A stretch of 26,702 nucleotides of DNA from an uncultured Curvibacter sp. (lineage in GTDB: Bacteria > Pseudomonadota > Gammaproteobacteria > Burkholderiales > Burkholderiaceae), in NCBI GenBank assembly GCA_946481355.1, contig CAMLNH010000003.1:1-26702 (forward strand), in the 5' to 3' direction. Every line of letters begins with the position of its first letter. Position 1 is the stretch's first letter. A model generated the notes under the pieces. It was not told the origin of the DNA and did no database searches. It was given only the letters and a program-made list of their open reading frames with translations. Of this stretch, positions 16,112 to 24,738 are shown piece by piece. The translations under genes and the position numbers were made by a program.

Positions 16112-17206
16112 TCAGCCGCGAATCTTGGTGTGGTACTGCTCTTCGCTGACTTCGACCCAGCGGTCGTACTTGGCCTTGAAGGCAAAGTAGGAGTCGTGCA
16201 CCTTCTTGACCAGCGGGTCCTTGGCCACGGCCTCGGCCAGCACCTTCTCGGTCTCGACGCGCAGCGCCTTGATGACCGAATCCGGCAGGGGCTTGGCGAT
16301 GACCTTCTGGTTCTTGACCAGGTCGTCCATGGCCTCGGAGTTGGCCTTCTGGCACCAGCCTTCGCTGATGACGTTGCAGGCCGCAGAAGCGTTCTGCACG
16401 ATGGCCTGCAGGTCCTTGGGCAGCTTGTCCCAGGCGGCCTTGTTGATCAGCAACTCGGAGACCGTGGCCGATTCGTGCCAGCCCGAGGTGTAGTAGTACT
16501 TGGCGGCCTTGTGCAAGCCCAGGCGGCGGTCCTGGAAGGGGCCCACGAACTCGGCCGCGTCGATCACGCCGCGCTCCAGCGCGGGGAAGATCTCACCGCC
16601 GGGCAGCACCTTCACGTCCACGCCCAAGTTGGCGTAGACCTTGCCGGCCAGGCCGGGAATGCGCATCTTCAGACCCTTGAGGTCGTTGACGCTGTTGATC
16701 TCCTTCTTGAACCAGCCCGTCATCTGCACGCCGGTGTTGCCGCAGGGCATGGCCACCATGCCGAAGGGCGCATAGACCTCGTTCCAGAGTTCCTGGCCGC
16801 CGCCGTCGTAGAGCCAGCCGTTCATGCCCTGGAAGTTCAGGCCGAAGGGCACGGCGGTGAAGTACTGGGCGGCAAAGGTCTTGCCGGTCCAGAAGTAGCT
16901 GTTCGCGTGGTTCATCTCCACCGTACCGGCGCGCACGGCGTCAAAGCCCTCGAAGGCGGGGATGAGTTCACCAGCGCCGAAGACCTGGATGTTCAGGCGG
17001 CCACCCGACATCTCGCGGATGCGCTTGGCCAGATCGGTGGCACTGCCCGGGCCGTCCATATAGAAGGGCGAGCCCTTGCCATAGGCGCTGGTCATCTTCC
17101 AGTTGAAGGTCTGCTGCGCCTTGGCCACCATGGGAAAGGCCAGCGCACCGGCGGCGGCGGTACCCGCCACGGTCTTGGAAATGAATGAACGACGTTCCAG
17201 TTTCAT
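16112..17206 (-). CDS. TRAP transporter periplasmic solute-binding protein (DctP-type), Tat-like signal
   Basis: From the ATG at 17206 the precursor is 364 residues. The signal peptide (1-30, cut after AKA) carries LERRSFISK, a twin-arginine-like motif, so export may be by Tat. The mature part shows the TRAP binding-protein features SGGRLNIQVFGAGEL, NHANSYFWTGKTFAAQYF, DLKGLKMRIPGLAGKVYANLG and GVIDAAEFVGPFQD. The conserved arginine in KMRIPG normally pairs with a carboxylate, so the ligand is probably an organic acid; relatives include 2-oxoacid-binding TakP and chloroaromatic-type binders. GGAG precedes the chosen start; an upstream in-frame ATG at 17275 would bury the signal peptide. It is the first gene of the operon. 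Confidence 0.93.
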   Translation of the reverse strand: MKLERRSFISKTVAGTAAAGALAFPMVAKAQQTFNWKMTSAYGKGSPFYMDGPGSATDLAKRIREMSGGRLNIQVFGAGELIPAFEGFDAVRAGTVEMNHANSYFWTGKTFAAQYFTAVPFGLNFQGMNGWLYDGGGQELWNEVYAPFGMVAMPCGNTGVQMTGWFKKEINSVNDLKGLKMRIPGLAGKVYANLGVDVKVLPGGEIFPALERGVIDAAEFVGPFQDRRLGLHKAAKYYYTSGWHESATVSELLINKAAWDKLPKDLQAIVQNASAACNVISEGWCQKANSEAMDDLVKNQKVIAKPLPDSVIKALRVETEKVLAEAVAKDPLVKKVHDSYFAFKAKYDRWVEVSEEQYHTKIRG

Positions 17207-17272
17207 GAGGAAGCTCCTGTGGGTTGAGGAATGCTTCCTTGTATGCAAGGCGCGTGCCTGATTCAGCATGCA

Positions 17273-17289
17273 CATGGCGCAGAGCCATG
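17273..17289. other. Short inverted repeat upstream of the TRAP operon
   Basis: CATGGC and GCCATG flank a 5-base centre, about 70 bases upstream of the binding-protein ATG in a 121-base spacer. It could be an operator. No clear promoter hexamers were found near it, so support is weak. Confidence 0.3.
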
Positions 17290-17327
17290 CACCGTGCTGA
17301 CGATTCTTGGTTTTGATTGGTCGTGAT

Positions 17328-17915
17328 TCAGCGCGTTTGCTGCAGCCAGCGCACCAGTTCCGTCACGGCCTCATCGCTAGATGCACCAAGAGCCTGCACG
17401 CCGGCGGCCGCATCGGCACGCGCTGCGGGTTGCTGCAGTTGCAGCTCACGCTGGGCCAGCAGGCGCCCGTCCTGCAAGAGGCTCACGCGCAGGCGCAGCA
17501 GACCGTGGCTCTGCTCGGGTGCGGTGTAAACCTGGCTGAACTCTTCGAGCGTCACGTGCAGCACACGGCTCGCGCCCTCGCCTTCGGGCGGCAAGGTGTA
17601 GTCGCGCCCCAGGCCGCTGCGCAGGCGCTGCGCGATCAGCTCGGCCGGCGCCATGGCCCAGCGCGACTGGGTGTAGGCACGCAGCTGCTGCGCATCGGCA
17701 TAGGCCAGGCGGTAGAGCATGGCCGTGCCCTCGAGCGCCGGGCTGGCCTGCACACGCAGGCCCAGGGCCGGGCGCTGCGCGGCCACGGCGACCGGCGCCG
17801 CAGGCGGGCCGAAGTCATAGCGCTGCGGTGCCGCGGCGCGCTCGGGCAGAGCCGCGCAAGCCGACAACAGCAGCGCAGCCACACCCAAAGTCATCAGGAC
17901 ACGCAAGCGATTCAT
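17328..17915 (-). CDS. ABC-type transport auxiliary lipoprotein (PqiC/MlaD-associated type)
   Basis: The 195-residue precursor has a lipoprotein signal with lipobox LLLSAC (Cys20) followed by AALPERAAAPQRYDFG. The sequence then matches the ABC auxiliary lipoprotein family: PALGLRVQASPALEGTAMLYRL, a YTQSRWAMAPAELIAQRL segment, and VLHVTLEEFSQVYT. Members sit at the outer membrane and work with MCE proteins in lipid movement across the periplasm, as PqiC does. Its ATG overlaps the MCE gene's stop by 4 bases. It is the last gene of the four-gene transporter; no soluble MlaC-like shuttle is present. Confidence 0.88.
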   Translation of the reverse strand: MNRLRVLMTLGVAALLLSACAALPERAAAPQRYDFGPPAAPVAVAAQRPALGLRVQASPALEGTAMLYRLAYADAQQLRAYTQSRWAMAPAELIAQRLRSGLGRDYTLPPEGEGASRVLHVTLEEFSQVYTAPEQSHGLLRLRVSLLQDGRLLAQRELQLQQPAARADAAAGVQALGASSDEAVTELVRWLQQTR

Positions 17916-18844
17916 CGCACACCTCGCGGCACGGTAAAGCCCGGCTCGCCCGGACCGGGCAGCTCGAGCAGGGGCCCGTAAATCAGGGCCTGGGGATCGT
18001 CTTCCAGCGCGCCCGCCACGCGGCCCAGGCGCTGCGCGGCGCGGCCGGCCTCGTCCAGCGTGCGGTGCAGACGTGGCAGGCTGCCCTGCTGCACGGCCTG
18101 GCCCGTGCCCGCGAGCGCGGCCACGCCCTGCTGCAGCTGGTCGAGCGTGCCGCCAGGCTGCTGCAGACGGCGCGCCAGCGCGGCGTAGTCGTCGGCCGCC
18201 AGGCGCACGCGATCGGCGCTGGCGCTCACCGTGGCCGCGCTCTCGCGCATGCCCGCAAAGGACTGCTGCACCTCGCGCATCGCTGGCGGCACAGCCGCCG
18301 CGGCCTGGCCCAGGGCCTCGATGCTCTGCCGCAGCGCGCGCTGGTTCTCGGGTGCCAGCAACTCGTTCACGCGCTGCGTGGCCTGCTCCAGCTGGCCCAG
18401 CACACGCTCGCCCTGGCGCGTCCACTGTTCCATGAAACCGGGGTGCATGGGAATGCGCGGCAGCTGGCCAGCCGTAGCCACCAGCGGCTCGCGCGATGCG
18501 CCCTCGTCATCGAGCTGTACGAAGGCAATGCCCGTCAGACCCTGATAACCCAGCGTGGCGTAGGTGGCGCGCGTCACGGGCGCATCGACATCGATCTCCA
18601 GACGCACCAGCACCTGGCCCGGGCTGGCCGGATCGAAACTGATGCTGCTCACCTTGCCCACGCGCACGCCGCGGTACTGCACGCCAGCCTGGGACTGCAG
18701 GCCGGTGATCGCGTTGCGCGTGGCGAGCTCGTAATGCCGCACCTCGCCGGCCTGGCGCGTGAGCCAGACCGCCAGCGCGATCAGCAGCGCCGAGACCAGC
18801 AGCACGAAGGCGCCGGCGGCCAGGGCATGGGCTTTGTTTTCCAT
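17912..18844 (-). CDS. MCE-domain (MlaD-like) substrate-binding protein
   Basis: From the ATG at 18844 the protein is 310 residues: a short cytoplasmic MENKAHALAAG, one transmembrane helix (about 11-32), then the MCE domain with ITGLQSQAGVQYRGVRVGKV (43-62) and YQGLTGIAFVQLDD. The C-terminal half is a long Ala/Gln-rich helical region, longer than in E. coli MlaD, that could help span the periplasm. MCE proteins form hexamers that bind phospholipid and couple to the MlaE/F-like ABC. Start choice is set by the family N-terminus and not by the upstream ORF extension. It begins 10 bases after the ATPase stop and overlaps the lipoprotein gene. Confidence 0.92.
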   Translation of the reverse strand: MENKAHALAAGAFVLLVSALLIALAVWLTRQAGEVRHYELATRNAITGLQSQAGVQYRGVRVGKVSSISFDPASPGQVLVRLEIDVDAPVTRATYATLGYQGLTGIAFVQLDDEGASREPLVATAGQLPRIPMHPGFMEQWTRQGERVLGQLEQATQRVNELLAPENQRALRQSIEALGQAAAAVPPAMREVQQSFAGMRESAATVSASADRVRLAADDYAALARRLQQPGGTLDQLQQGVAALAGTGQAVQQGSLPRLHRTLDEAGRAAQRLGRVAGALEDDPQALIYGPLLELPGPGEPGFTVPRGVR

Positions 18845-18854
18845 GGTCGTCTTT

Positions 18855-19655
18855 CTACCCGCCCGGGGCGGGGTCGTGCAACAGGGCCTGGGCGCGGCGC
18901 CCGCGCTCGCCCTGGAAGAAGTCACGGATGAAGGGGTGCGGATGCACCATGACCTCGCGCGGTGAGCCGCTGGTGATCACCTTCTTCTCGGCCAGCACGG
19001 CGACGCGCGTGCTGAGTTCGAAGATGGTATCGAGATCGTGCGTGACCATCACCACGGTCAGGCCAAGCTCGCGGTGCAGCTCGCGCAGCAGTTCGCAGAA
19101 GGCGTCGGCACTGTCCGGGTCCAGGCCGGCCGTGGGCTCGTCGAGCAGCAGCAGGGGCGGGTCCATGACAAGCGCGCGCGCCAGCGCCACGCGCTTCACC
19201 ATGCCGCCCGAGAGATCGGCCGGCATCTTGTGCGCCTGCGCCGGGTCCAGCCCCACCATCTGCAGCTTGACCAGCGCCGCATCGCGCACCAGCTCGGCCG
19301 GCAGGGTGCGCAGCTCGCGCAGGGGAAAGGCGATGTTTTCCAGCACGCTGAAGGCCGAGAACAGCGCGCCGTGCTGGAACAGCATGCCCACGCGGCTCGC
19401 GGCCCCGGGCGCGGCCAGTTCGGATGCGGGCGCGCCCAGCACCTGCACCCGCCCGCGCAGCGGCCGCTCCAAACCCAACATCTGACGCAGCAGCGTGGTC
19501 TTGCCGCTGCCCGAGCCGCCCACGATGGAGACCAGCTCGCCCTGGGCGATGTGCAGGTCCAGATTGCGATGCACATAGCTCGTGCGGCCCGCCACGCGAA
19601 AGCCGCTGCTCAGGTTCTCGATCTCCACCACGGCTGGGGCCTGCATCTCGCTCAT
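18855..19655 (-). CDS. MlaF-like ABC transporter ATPase
   Basis: The 266-residue protein has all ABC motifs: Walker A GGSGSGKTT (46-54), Q-loop FQHGALFSAF (93-102), signature LSGGM (148-152), Walker B LLLLDEP (168-174), and the switch His206 in VTHD. LSGGMVKRVALARAL is typical of the MlaF/MKL subfamily, which powers lipid transport together with MCE proteins. Its ATG overlaps the permease stop by 4 bases (ATGA). The C-terminal extension after residue 240 fits MlaF-type regulatory tails. Confidence 0.95.
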   Translation of the reverse strand: MSEMQAPAVVEIENLSSGFRVAGRTSYVHRNLDLHIAQGELVSIVGGSGSGKTTLLRQMLGLERPLRGRVQVLGAPASELAAPGAASRVGMLFQHGALFSAFSVLENIAFPLRELRTLPAELVRDAALVKLQMVGLDPAQAHKMPADLSGGMVKRVALARALVMDPPLLLLDEPTAGLDPDSADAFCELLRELHRELGLTVVMVTHDLDTIFELSTRVAVLAEKKVITSGSPREVMVHPHPFIRDFFQGERGRRAQALLHDPAPGG

Positions 19656-20764
19656 ATGCCCACATCCCGGAACAGCACCGCAAACAGCGCGTCGACGAGG
19701 ATCACGCCGGTGATGGACACCACGACCGAGGCCGTGGTCCCCTGGCCCAGGCTCTCGGTGTTGGGCTTGACGCGCAAGCCGAAGTGACAGCCGATGAGTG
19801 CGACCAGCACGCCGAAGGCCACCGACTTGGCCGTGGCCAGCGTGAGGTTGGAGGCCTGCACCGCGTCGGGCAGGGCCGAGATGAAATAGGCCGGTGAGAC
19901 GCCCAGCGTGAAGTCGGCTGCGATCATGCCGCCCACCAGGGCCGCCAGCGTGGTCCAGACCGAGAGCAGGGGCATGGCCAGGGCCAGGGCCAGCACGCGC
20001 GGCAGCACCAGACGGAAGCCGCGCGCGATGCCCAGCACGCGCATGGCGTCGAGCTCCTCGGTCACGCGCATCACGCCGATCTGCGCCGTGATGGTCGAGC
20101 CCGAGCGCCCGGCGATCAGCAGCGCCGCCAGCACGGGCCCGAGCTCGCGGATCACCGAGATGCCCAGCAGGTTGACGATGTAGGGATCGGCGCCGAAGAG
20201 CTGCAGCTGCTGCGCCACCAGATAGGCCAGCACCACGCCGATCAGAAAGCCCACGAGCGCCGTGATGGGCAGGGCCGTGGCACCAATGCGATAAAGGTGC
20301 CCCGAGAAGTCGCGCCACGGCCCCTGGTGCGGGTGGCGGATCAGCCGCCCCAGATCCAGCGCCAGCTGGCCCAGCAGGCGCAACAGCCCTTCCAGATGGC
20401 CCAGCACCAGCAGCACCTGGCGCCCCAGACCCAGCCACAGCTCGGCCGGGCTCAGACGCTGGGGCCGCGGTGGTGCGCAGCTGTAGCGCGCCACACGCTC
20501 CAGCATGGCACGCTGCGCGGGCAGGAGCTCGATGTGCTCTGGCCAGCGCCGGCCCCAGTGGTTCCAGAGCAGCTGGGCGCCCAGGTGGTCCAGCCGCTCC
20601 AGGCTGCGCAGGTCCCAGGTGGTGGTGGCCTGCTGCAGGGCACGCTGCAGCGCGGCCCAGGCCGACGGATCGGCCAAGCGTGCCGCCGTCCATTGCCCTT
20701 GCGGCAGGGCCACCATGCCCTGGGGCAGGGGCTGGCGCTGGAGTCGGGGGGTGGGGTCGGCCAT
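19652..20764 (-). CDS. MlaE-like ABC permease with N-terminal STAS-type domain
   Basis: From the ATG at 20764 the protein is 370 residues. Residues about 20-95 (TWDLRSLERLDHLGAQLLWNHWG and surroundings) resemble a STAS domain like MlaB. The rest is the MlaE/YrbE permease with the motif RELGPVLAALLIAGRSG (206-222), then TAQIGVMRVTEELDAM, and several membrane helices. In E. coli the STAS protein MlaB is a separate subunit; here it appears fused to the permease. A GTG at 20845 would extend the N-terminus by 27 non-conserved residues. The gene is divergent from the enoyl-CoA hydratase gene and heads the four-gene operon. Confidence 0.92.
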   Translation of the reverse strand: MADPTPRLQRQPLPQGMVALPQGQWTAARLADPSAWAALQRALQQATTTWDLRSLERLDHLGAQLLWNHWGRRWPEHIELLPAQRAMLERVARYSCAPPRPQRLSPAELWLGLGRQVLLVLGHLEGLLRLLGQLALDLGRLIRHPHQGPWRDFSGHLYRIGATALPITALVGFLIGVVLAYLVAQQLQLFGADPYIVNLLGISVIRELGPVLAALLIAGRSGSTITAQIGVMRVTEELDAMRVLGIARGFRLVLPRVLALALAMPLLSVWTTLAALVGGMIAADFTLGVSPAYFISALPDAVQASNLTLATAKSVAFGVLVALIGCHFGLRVKPNTESLGQGTTASVVVSITGVILVDALFAVLFRDVGI

Positions 20765-20863
20765 GGACAACGGGGCAGGTGTTGGCGGTCGGTGGGCTTG
20801 GCAGATGGTAAGCCCGATTTCACCGCCACAATAGCGCAACACCACGCTGCTTCAGGAGACCCC

Positions 20864-21646
<783 letters not shown>

Positions 21647-21653
21647 GCCGGCC

Positions 21654-21680
21654 TGTCACAAAACCGGGGCCTGCTTCGTC
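21654..21680 (+). promoter_or_regulatory. ECF41-type promoter before the sigma factor gene
   Basis: TGTCACA (21654-21660), a 16-base spacer and CGTC (21677-21680) match the promoter architecture known for ECF41 sigma factors. The predicted start site is about 3 bases before, or at, the sigma ATG (21690), so the sigma gene would be autoregulated and nearly leaderless. Confidence 0.75.
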
Positions 21681-21689
21681 TAGATCGCT

Positions 21690-22607
21690 ATGGACGAGAA
21701 CACCCGCTTTTTCAACACCCTGCGGCCGCGCCTGCAGGCCATCGCCTACCGCATGCTCGGCACCGTGGCCGAGGCCGAGGAACTGGTGCAGGACGTCTGG
21801 CTGCGCTGGCACGAGGCCGATCAGACTGAACTCGACAACGCCGAAGCCTGGCTGGTCACCGTGACCACGCGCCTGGCCATTGACCGCCTGCGCGCAGCCA
21901 AGGTGCAGCGTGAGCACTACACCGGCTTCTGGTTGCCCGAGCCCCAGCTCACACCGCAGGACGAGCCGGCCAGCCCCGAGCAGGTGCTGGAACGCGCCGA
22001 CGATATCTCCATGGCCTTCCTGGCCCTGCTGGAGCGGCTGGCACCCGAAGCGCGCGCGGCCTTTCTGTTGCGCGAGGTGTTTGACGCCGACTACACCGAG
22101 GTGGCGCAAGCCCTGGGCAAGAGCGAGGCCGCCTGCCGCCAGATCGTCTCGCGCGCCAAGGCCCAGTTGAATGAGGGCCGCGTGCGCCAGCCCGTCTCGC
22201 CCGACACGCATTACAAATTGCTCAGCGGTTTTGCCGAGGCCGCGCGCCGCGGCGATTTCGCCGCCCTGCAGACCCTGCTGGCCGAAGACGCCGAGCTCAT
22301 CGGCGACGGCGGCGGCAAGGTGCCCAGCTTCGGCAAGGTGCTGGCCGGCGGCGCGCGCATCGCCCAGCTCTACCTGGCCACCTGGCTGCGCGGCAACAAG
22401 GGCGAGCTGCGGCTGCAGCTGGAACTGGTGCATCTCAACGGCCGCTGGGGCCTGCTGCGCTTCGTCGACGGGCAGCTCGAATCGGCGCAGGACTTCGAGA
22501 CCGATGGCCAGCGCATCACGCGCATCCACGTGCAGCGCAACCCGGACAAGCTGCAGCGGCTCGCCGCCGCGTGGGCTGTCACAAAAGCGGCAGGCACTTC
22601 GTCTTGA
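21690..22607 (+). CDS. ECF41-family RNA polymerase sigma factor with C-terminal SnoaL-like domain
   Basis: The 305-residue protein has sigma region 2 (RPRLQAIAYRMLGTVAEAEELVQDVWLRW-like, 12-40) and region 4 (about 112-165, with LLREVFDADYTEVAQALGKS), followed by a 130-residue SnoaL-like extension. All three ECF41 signatures are present: WLPEP (81-85), DGGGK (206-210) and NPDKL (284-288). In ECF41 the C-terminal domain replaces an anti-sigma factor by modulating activity from within the protein. The gene lies directly before a carboxymuconolactone-decarboxylase/AhpD-like gene, the partner type typical of this group. Both genes are preceded by the same promoter motif. The inducing signal is unknown. 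Confidence 0.95.
   Translation: MDENTRFFNTLRPRLQAIAYRMLGTVAEAEELVQDVWLRWHEADQTELDNAEAWLVTVTTRLAIDRLRAAKVQREHYTGFWLPEPQLTPQDEPASPEQVLERADDISMAFLALLERLAPEARAAFLLREVFDADYTEVAQALGKSEAACRQIVSRAKAQLNEGRVRQPVSPDTHYKLLSGFAEAARRGDFAALQTLLAEDAELIGDGGGKVPSFGKVLAGGARIAQLYLATWLRGNKGELRLQLELVHLNGRWGLLRFVDGQLESAQDFETDGQRITRIHVQRNPDKLQRLAAAWAVTKAAGTSS
22577..22603 (+). promoter_or_regulatory. ECF41-type promoter inside the end of the sigma gene
   Basis: TGTCACA (22577-22583), a 16-base spacer and CGTC (22600-22603) repeat exactly the architecture found before the sigma gene. The element lies in the last ten codons of the sigma gene and would start transcription near 22610, giving the partner gene a leader of about 46 bases. 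Confidence 0.78.
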
Positions 22608-22655
22608 GGGATGGAAGCATCGTTTTCATCTCAACCTCCAACGGAGTCCCTCACC

Positions 22656-23135
22656 ATGAGTCTACGCATCGACTACGCCAAACAAGCCCCCGAGCTGTTC
22701 AAGAAATACCTGGACTTCAGCCTGGCGCTGAAGAAAAGCGGGCTGGAGCCCGGCCTGCAGCACCTCGTGACCCTGCGCGCCTCGCAGCTCAACGGCTGCG
22801 CCTTCTGCGTGGACATGCACGTCAAGGAAGCGCGCATCCACGGCGAGCGCGAGTTGCGCCTGCACCACGTGGCCATCTGGCACGAGTCGCCGCTGTTCTC
22901 GCCGCGTGAGCGCGCCGCCCTGGCCTGGACCGAACTGCTCACGCGTCTGCCCGCGGGCGGCATCCGCGAGGCCGATTACCAGGCGGTGCGCGACGAATTC
23001 AACGAACAGGAACTCTCGGCGCTGAGCTTTGCCATCGTGGGCATCAACGGCTGGAACCGTCTGGCCATCGGCTTTGCGGCCGTGCCCGGCTCCATGGACA
23101 AGGCCTACGGCCTGGAGAAGTCCGGCCTGGTCTGA
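22656..23135 (+). CDS. Carboxymuconolactone decarboxylase/AhpD-like protein, ECF41 target
   Basis: The 159-residue protein contains the AhpD-type redox motif NGCAFCVDMH (C48-x2-C51-x3-H55), preceded by LVTLRASQLNG. These all-helical proteins form multimers and act as peroxidases (AhpD-like) or decarboxylases; the CxxC supports a redox role. The ATG at 22656 has GGAG upstream and gives the standard N-terminus MSLRIDYAKQAPELFKKYL. Another in-frame ATG at 22611 coincides with the predicted transcript start and would add 15 residues. The gene is the only obvious target of the sigma factor here, and is followed by a GC-rich hairpin. Confidence 0.92.
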   Translation: MSLRIDYAKQAPELFKKYLDFSLALKKSGLEPGLQHLVTLRASQLNGCAFCVDMHVKEARIHGERELRLHHVAIWHESPLFSPRERAALAWTELLTRLPAGGIREADYQAVRDEFNEQELSALSFAIVGINGWNRLAIGFAAVPGSMDKAYGLEKSGLV

Positions 23136-23140
23136 GGGCC

Positions 23141-23162
23141 GGCCCGGCCGCGGTGCCGGGCC
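23141..23162 (+). terminator. GC-rich hairpin after the AhpD-like gene
   Basis: GGCCCGGC and GCCGGGCC form a perfect 8-bp stem with a 6-base loop, five bases after the stop codon. The following sequence is TTGAT, not a T-run, because the next element is an FNR-type box. It may be a weak terminator insulating the transporter promoter. Confidence 0.45.
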
Positions 23163-23176
23163 TTGATCCACATCAA
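23163..23176 (+). promoter_or_regulatory. Perfect FNR/Anr-type box upstream of the DASS transporter
   Basis: TTGAT-CCAC-ATCAA matches the FNR consensus TTGAT-N4-ATCAA at all ten positions. A -10-like TAGCAT lies at 23198-23203. A start site near 23210 would put the box centre at about -41, the class II activator position. Anaerobic or microaerobic activation of the transporter by an FNR-family protein is therefore predicted. Confidence 0.7.
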
Positions 23177-23241
23177 ACCGCAGCGTGGCCTGCGGCCTAG
23201 CATGGCGTCACCTCCAATCCCTGCGGAGGCAAGGAGACGCC

Positions 23242-24738
23242 ATGGCTACCCCCGAAAGCTCCAAGGATTCGGTCCACGTCGCCGGTCTGCTGGCCGCGCT
23301 GGCTGGCCTCGTCGTCGTCATGCTGCTGCCTCAGCCCGCGGGCCTGCCTGTGGCCGGGCAGATCATGCTGGGCCTGCTGTTGTTCTCGGTCATCCTCTGG
23401 GTCACCGAGGCGGTGGACTACGCCATCAGCGCCGTGCTCATCACCGCGCTCATGGCCTTCCTGCTGGGCCTGGCGCCCAATCCCGCAAAACCCGAAGCCC
23501 TGCTGGGCACCGGTCCCGCGCTCACACTGGCGCTCGGCGGTTTTGCCAACACGGCGCTGGCCCTGGTGGCCGCGGCCTGCTTCCTGTCGGCCGCCATGAC
23601 CATCACCGGGCTGGACAAGCGCATCGCCCTCTTCATCCTCTCCAAGGTCGGCGCGCGGACCAACCGCGTGCTCATCGGCGCCATCCTGGTCGGCATCGTG
23701 CTGTCCTTCCTCGTGCCCTCGACCACGGCGCGCGTGGCCTGCCTCGTGCCCATCATCATGGGCATCATCCTGGCCTTCGGCGTGGACCAACGCTCGCGCT
23801 TTGCCGGCCTGCTGATGATCGCCACCGCGCAGGCCGCCTCCATCTGGAACGTGGGTGTCAAGACCGCGGCGGCGCAGAACATGGTGGCCATCGGCTTCAT
23901 CGAGAAGGCCTTCGGCCAGACCATCACCTGGGGCGACTGGCTGATCGCCGCCGCGCCCTGGTCCATCCTCATGTCCATCGCCCTCTACTTCGTGATGATC
24001 AAGATGATGCCGCCCGAGACCGAAGAGATCGCCGGCGGCAAGGAGACCATCCGCATCGCCCTGCATGCACTCGGGCCGATGACGGGCGCCGAGTGGCGGC
24101 TGCTGCTCCTCACGCTTACCCTGCTGTGCTTCTGGGCCACGGAGAAGGTGCTGCACCCCTTCGACACCTCGAGCACCACCATCGCCGCCATCGCGCTGAT
24201 GTTCACACCCGGCATCGGCGTCATGGGCTGGAAGCAGGCGCAGTCCAAGATTCCCTGGGGCACCATCGTGCTCTTCGGCACCGGCATCAGCCTGGGCACG
24301 GCCCTGCTGCAGACCAAGGCCGCAGCCTGGCTGGCCAACATCATCGTCGCCAACCTGGGCCTGGCCGGCGCCTCGGCCTTTGTCATCCTGGCCCTGCTCT
24401 CGCTCTTCCTGATCGTGGTGCACCTGGGCTTTGCCAGTGCCACCGCCCTGGCCTCGGCCATGATCCCCATCATGATCAGCGTGCTGCAGCAGATCGCTGG
24501 CGGCCCGGACGCGGCGCCGATCAACCTCGTGGGCATGACCATGCTGCTGCAGTTCGTCGTGAGCTTCGGCTTCATCCTGCCGGTCAACGCGCCGCAGAAC
24601 ATGGTGGCTTATGGCACGGACACCTTCACCGTGAAAGACTTTGTGCGCACGGGGCTCGTGCTCACGGTGATCGGGTTCGGGCTGGTGCTGCTGCTGGGGG
24701 CTACGTACTGGCAGTGGATGGGGTACCTGACGCGCTGA
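23242..24738 (+). CDS. DASS/SLC13-family anion:sodium symporter
   Basis: From the ATG at 23242 the protein is 498 residues with about 11-12 hydrophobic helices. Family features include VTEAVDYAISAVLITALMA, the first SNT-like motif region VPSTTARVACLVPI, and the second in the C-terminal half, VNAPQNMVAYGTDTF. DASS proteins import di- and tricarboxylates (succinate, malate, citrate) or sulfate with sodium. TTA/SNT variants make the exact substrate uncertain. AAGGAG precedes the ATG; the in-frame ATG at 23185 lies inside the regulatory region and is rejected. A perfect FNR box upstream fits a role in C4-dicarboxylate use under low oxygen, which is inference. Confidence 0.92.
   Translation: MATPESSKDSVHVAGLLAALAGLVVVMLLPQPAGLPVAGQIMLGLLLFSVILWVTEAVDYAISAVLITALMAFLLGLAPNPAKPEALLGTGPALTLALGGFANTALALVAAACFLSAAMTITGLDKRIALFILSKVGARTNRVLIGAILVGIVLSFLVPSTTARVACLVPIIMGIILAFGVDQRSRFAGLLMIATAQAASIWNVGVKTAAAQNMVAIGFIEKAFGQTITWGDWLIAAAPWSILMSIALYFVMIKMMPPETEEIAGGKETIRIALHALGPMTGAEWRLLLLTLTLLCFWATEKVLHPFDTSSTTIAAIALMFTPGIGVMGWKQAQSKIPWGTIVLFGTGISLGTALLQTKAAAWLANIIVANLGLAGASAFVILALLSLFLIVVHLGFASATALASAMIPIMISVLQQIAGGPDAAPINLVGMTMLLQFVVSFGFILPVNAPQNMVAYGTDTFTVKDFVRTGLVLTVIGFGLVLLLGATYWQWMGYLTR

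Noticed and set aside
18855..20693. 612-codon minus-strand frame that seems to fuse extra sequence to the MlaF-like ATPase
   Set aside because: The N-terminal half is the permease gene read out of frame; the ATPase begins at 19655 with the family N-terminus and overlaps the permease stop.
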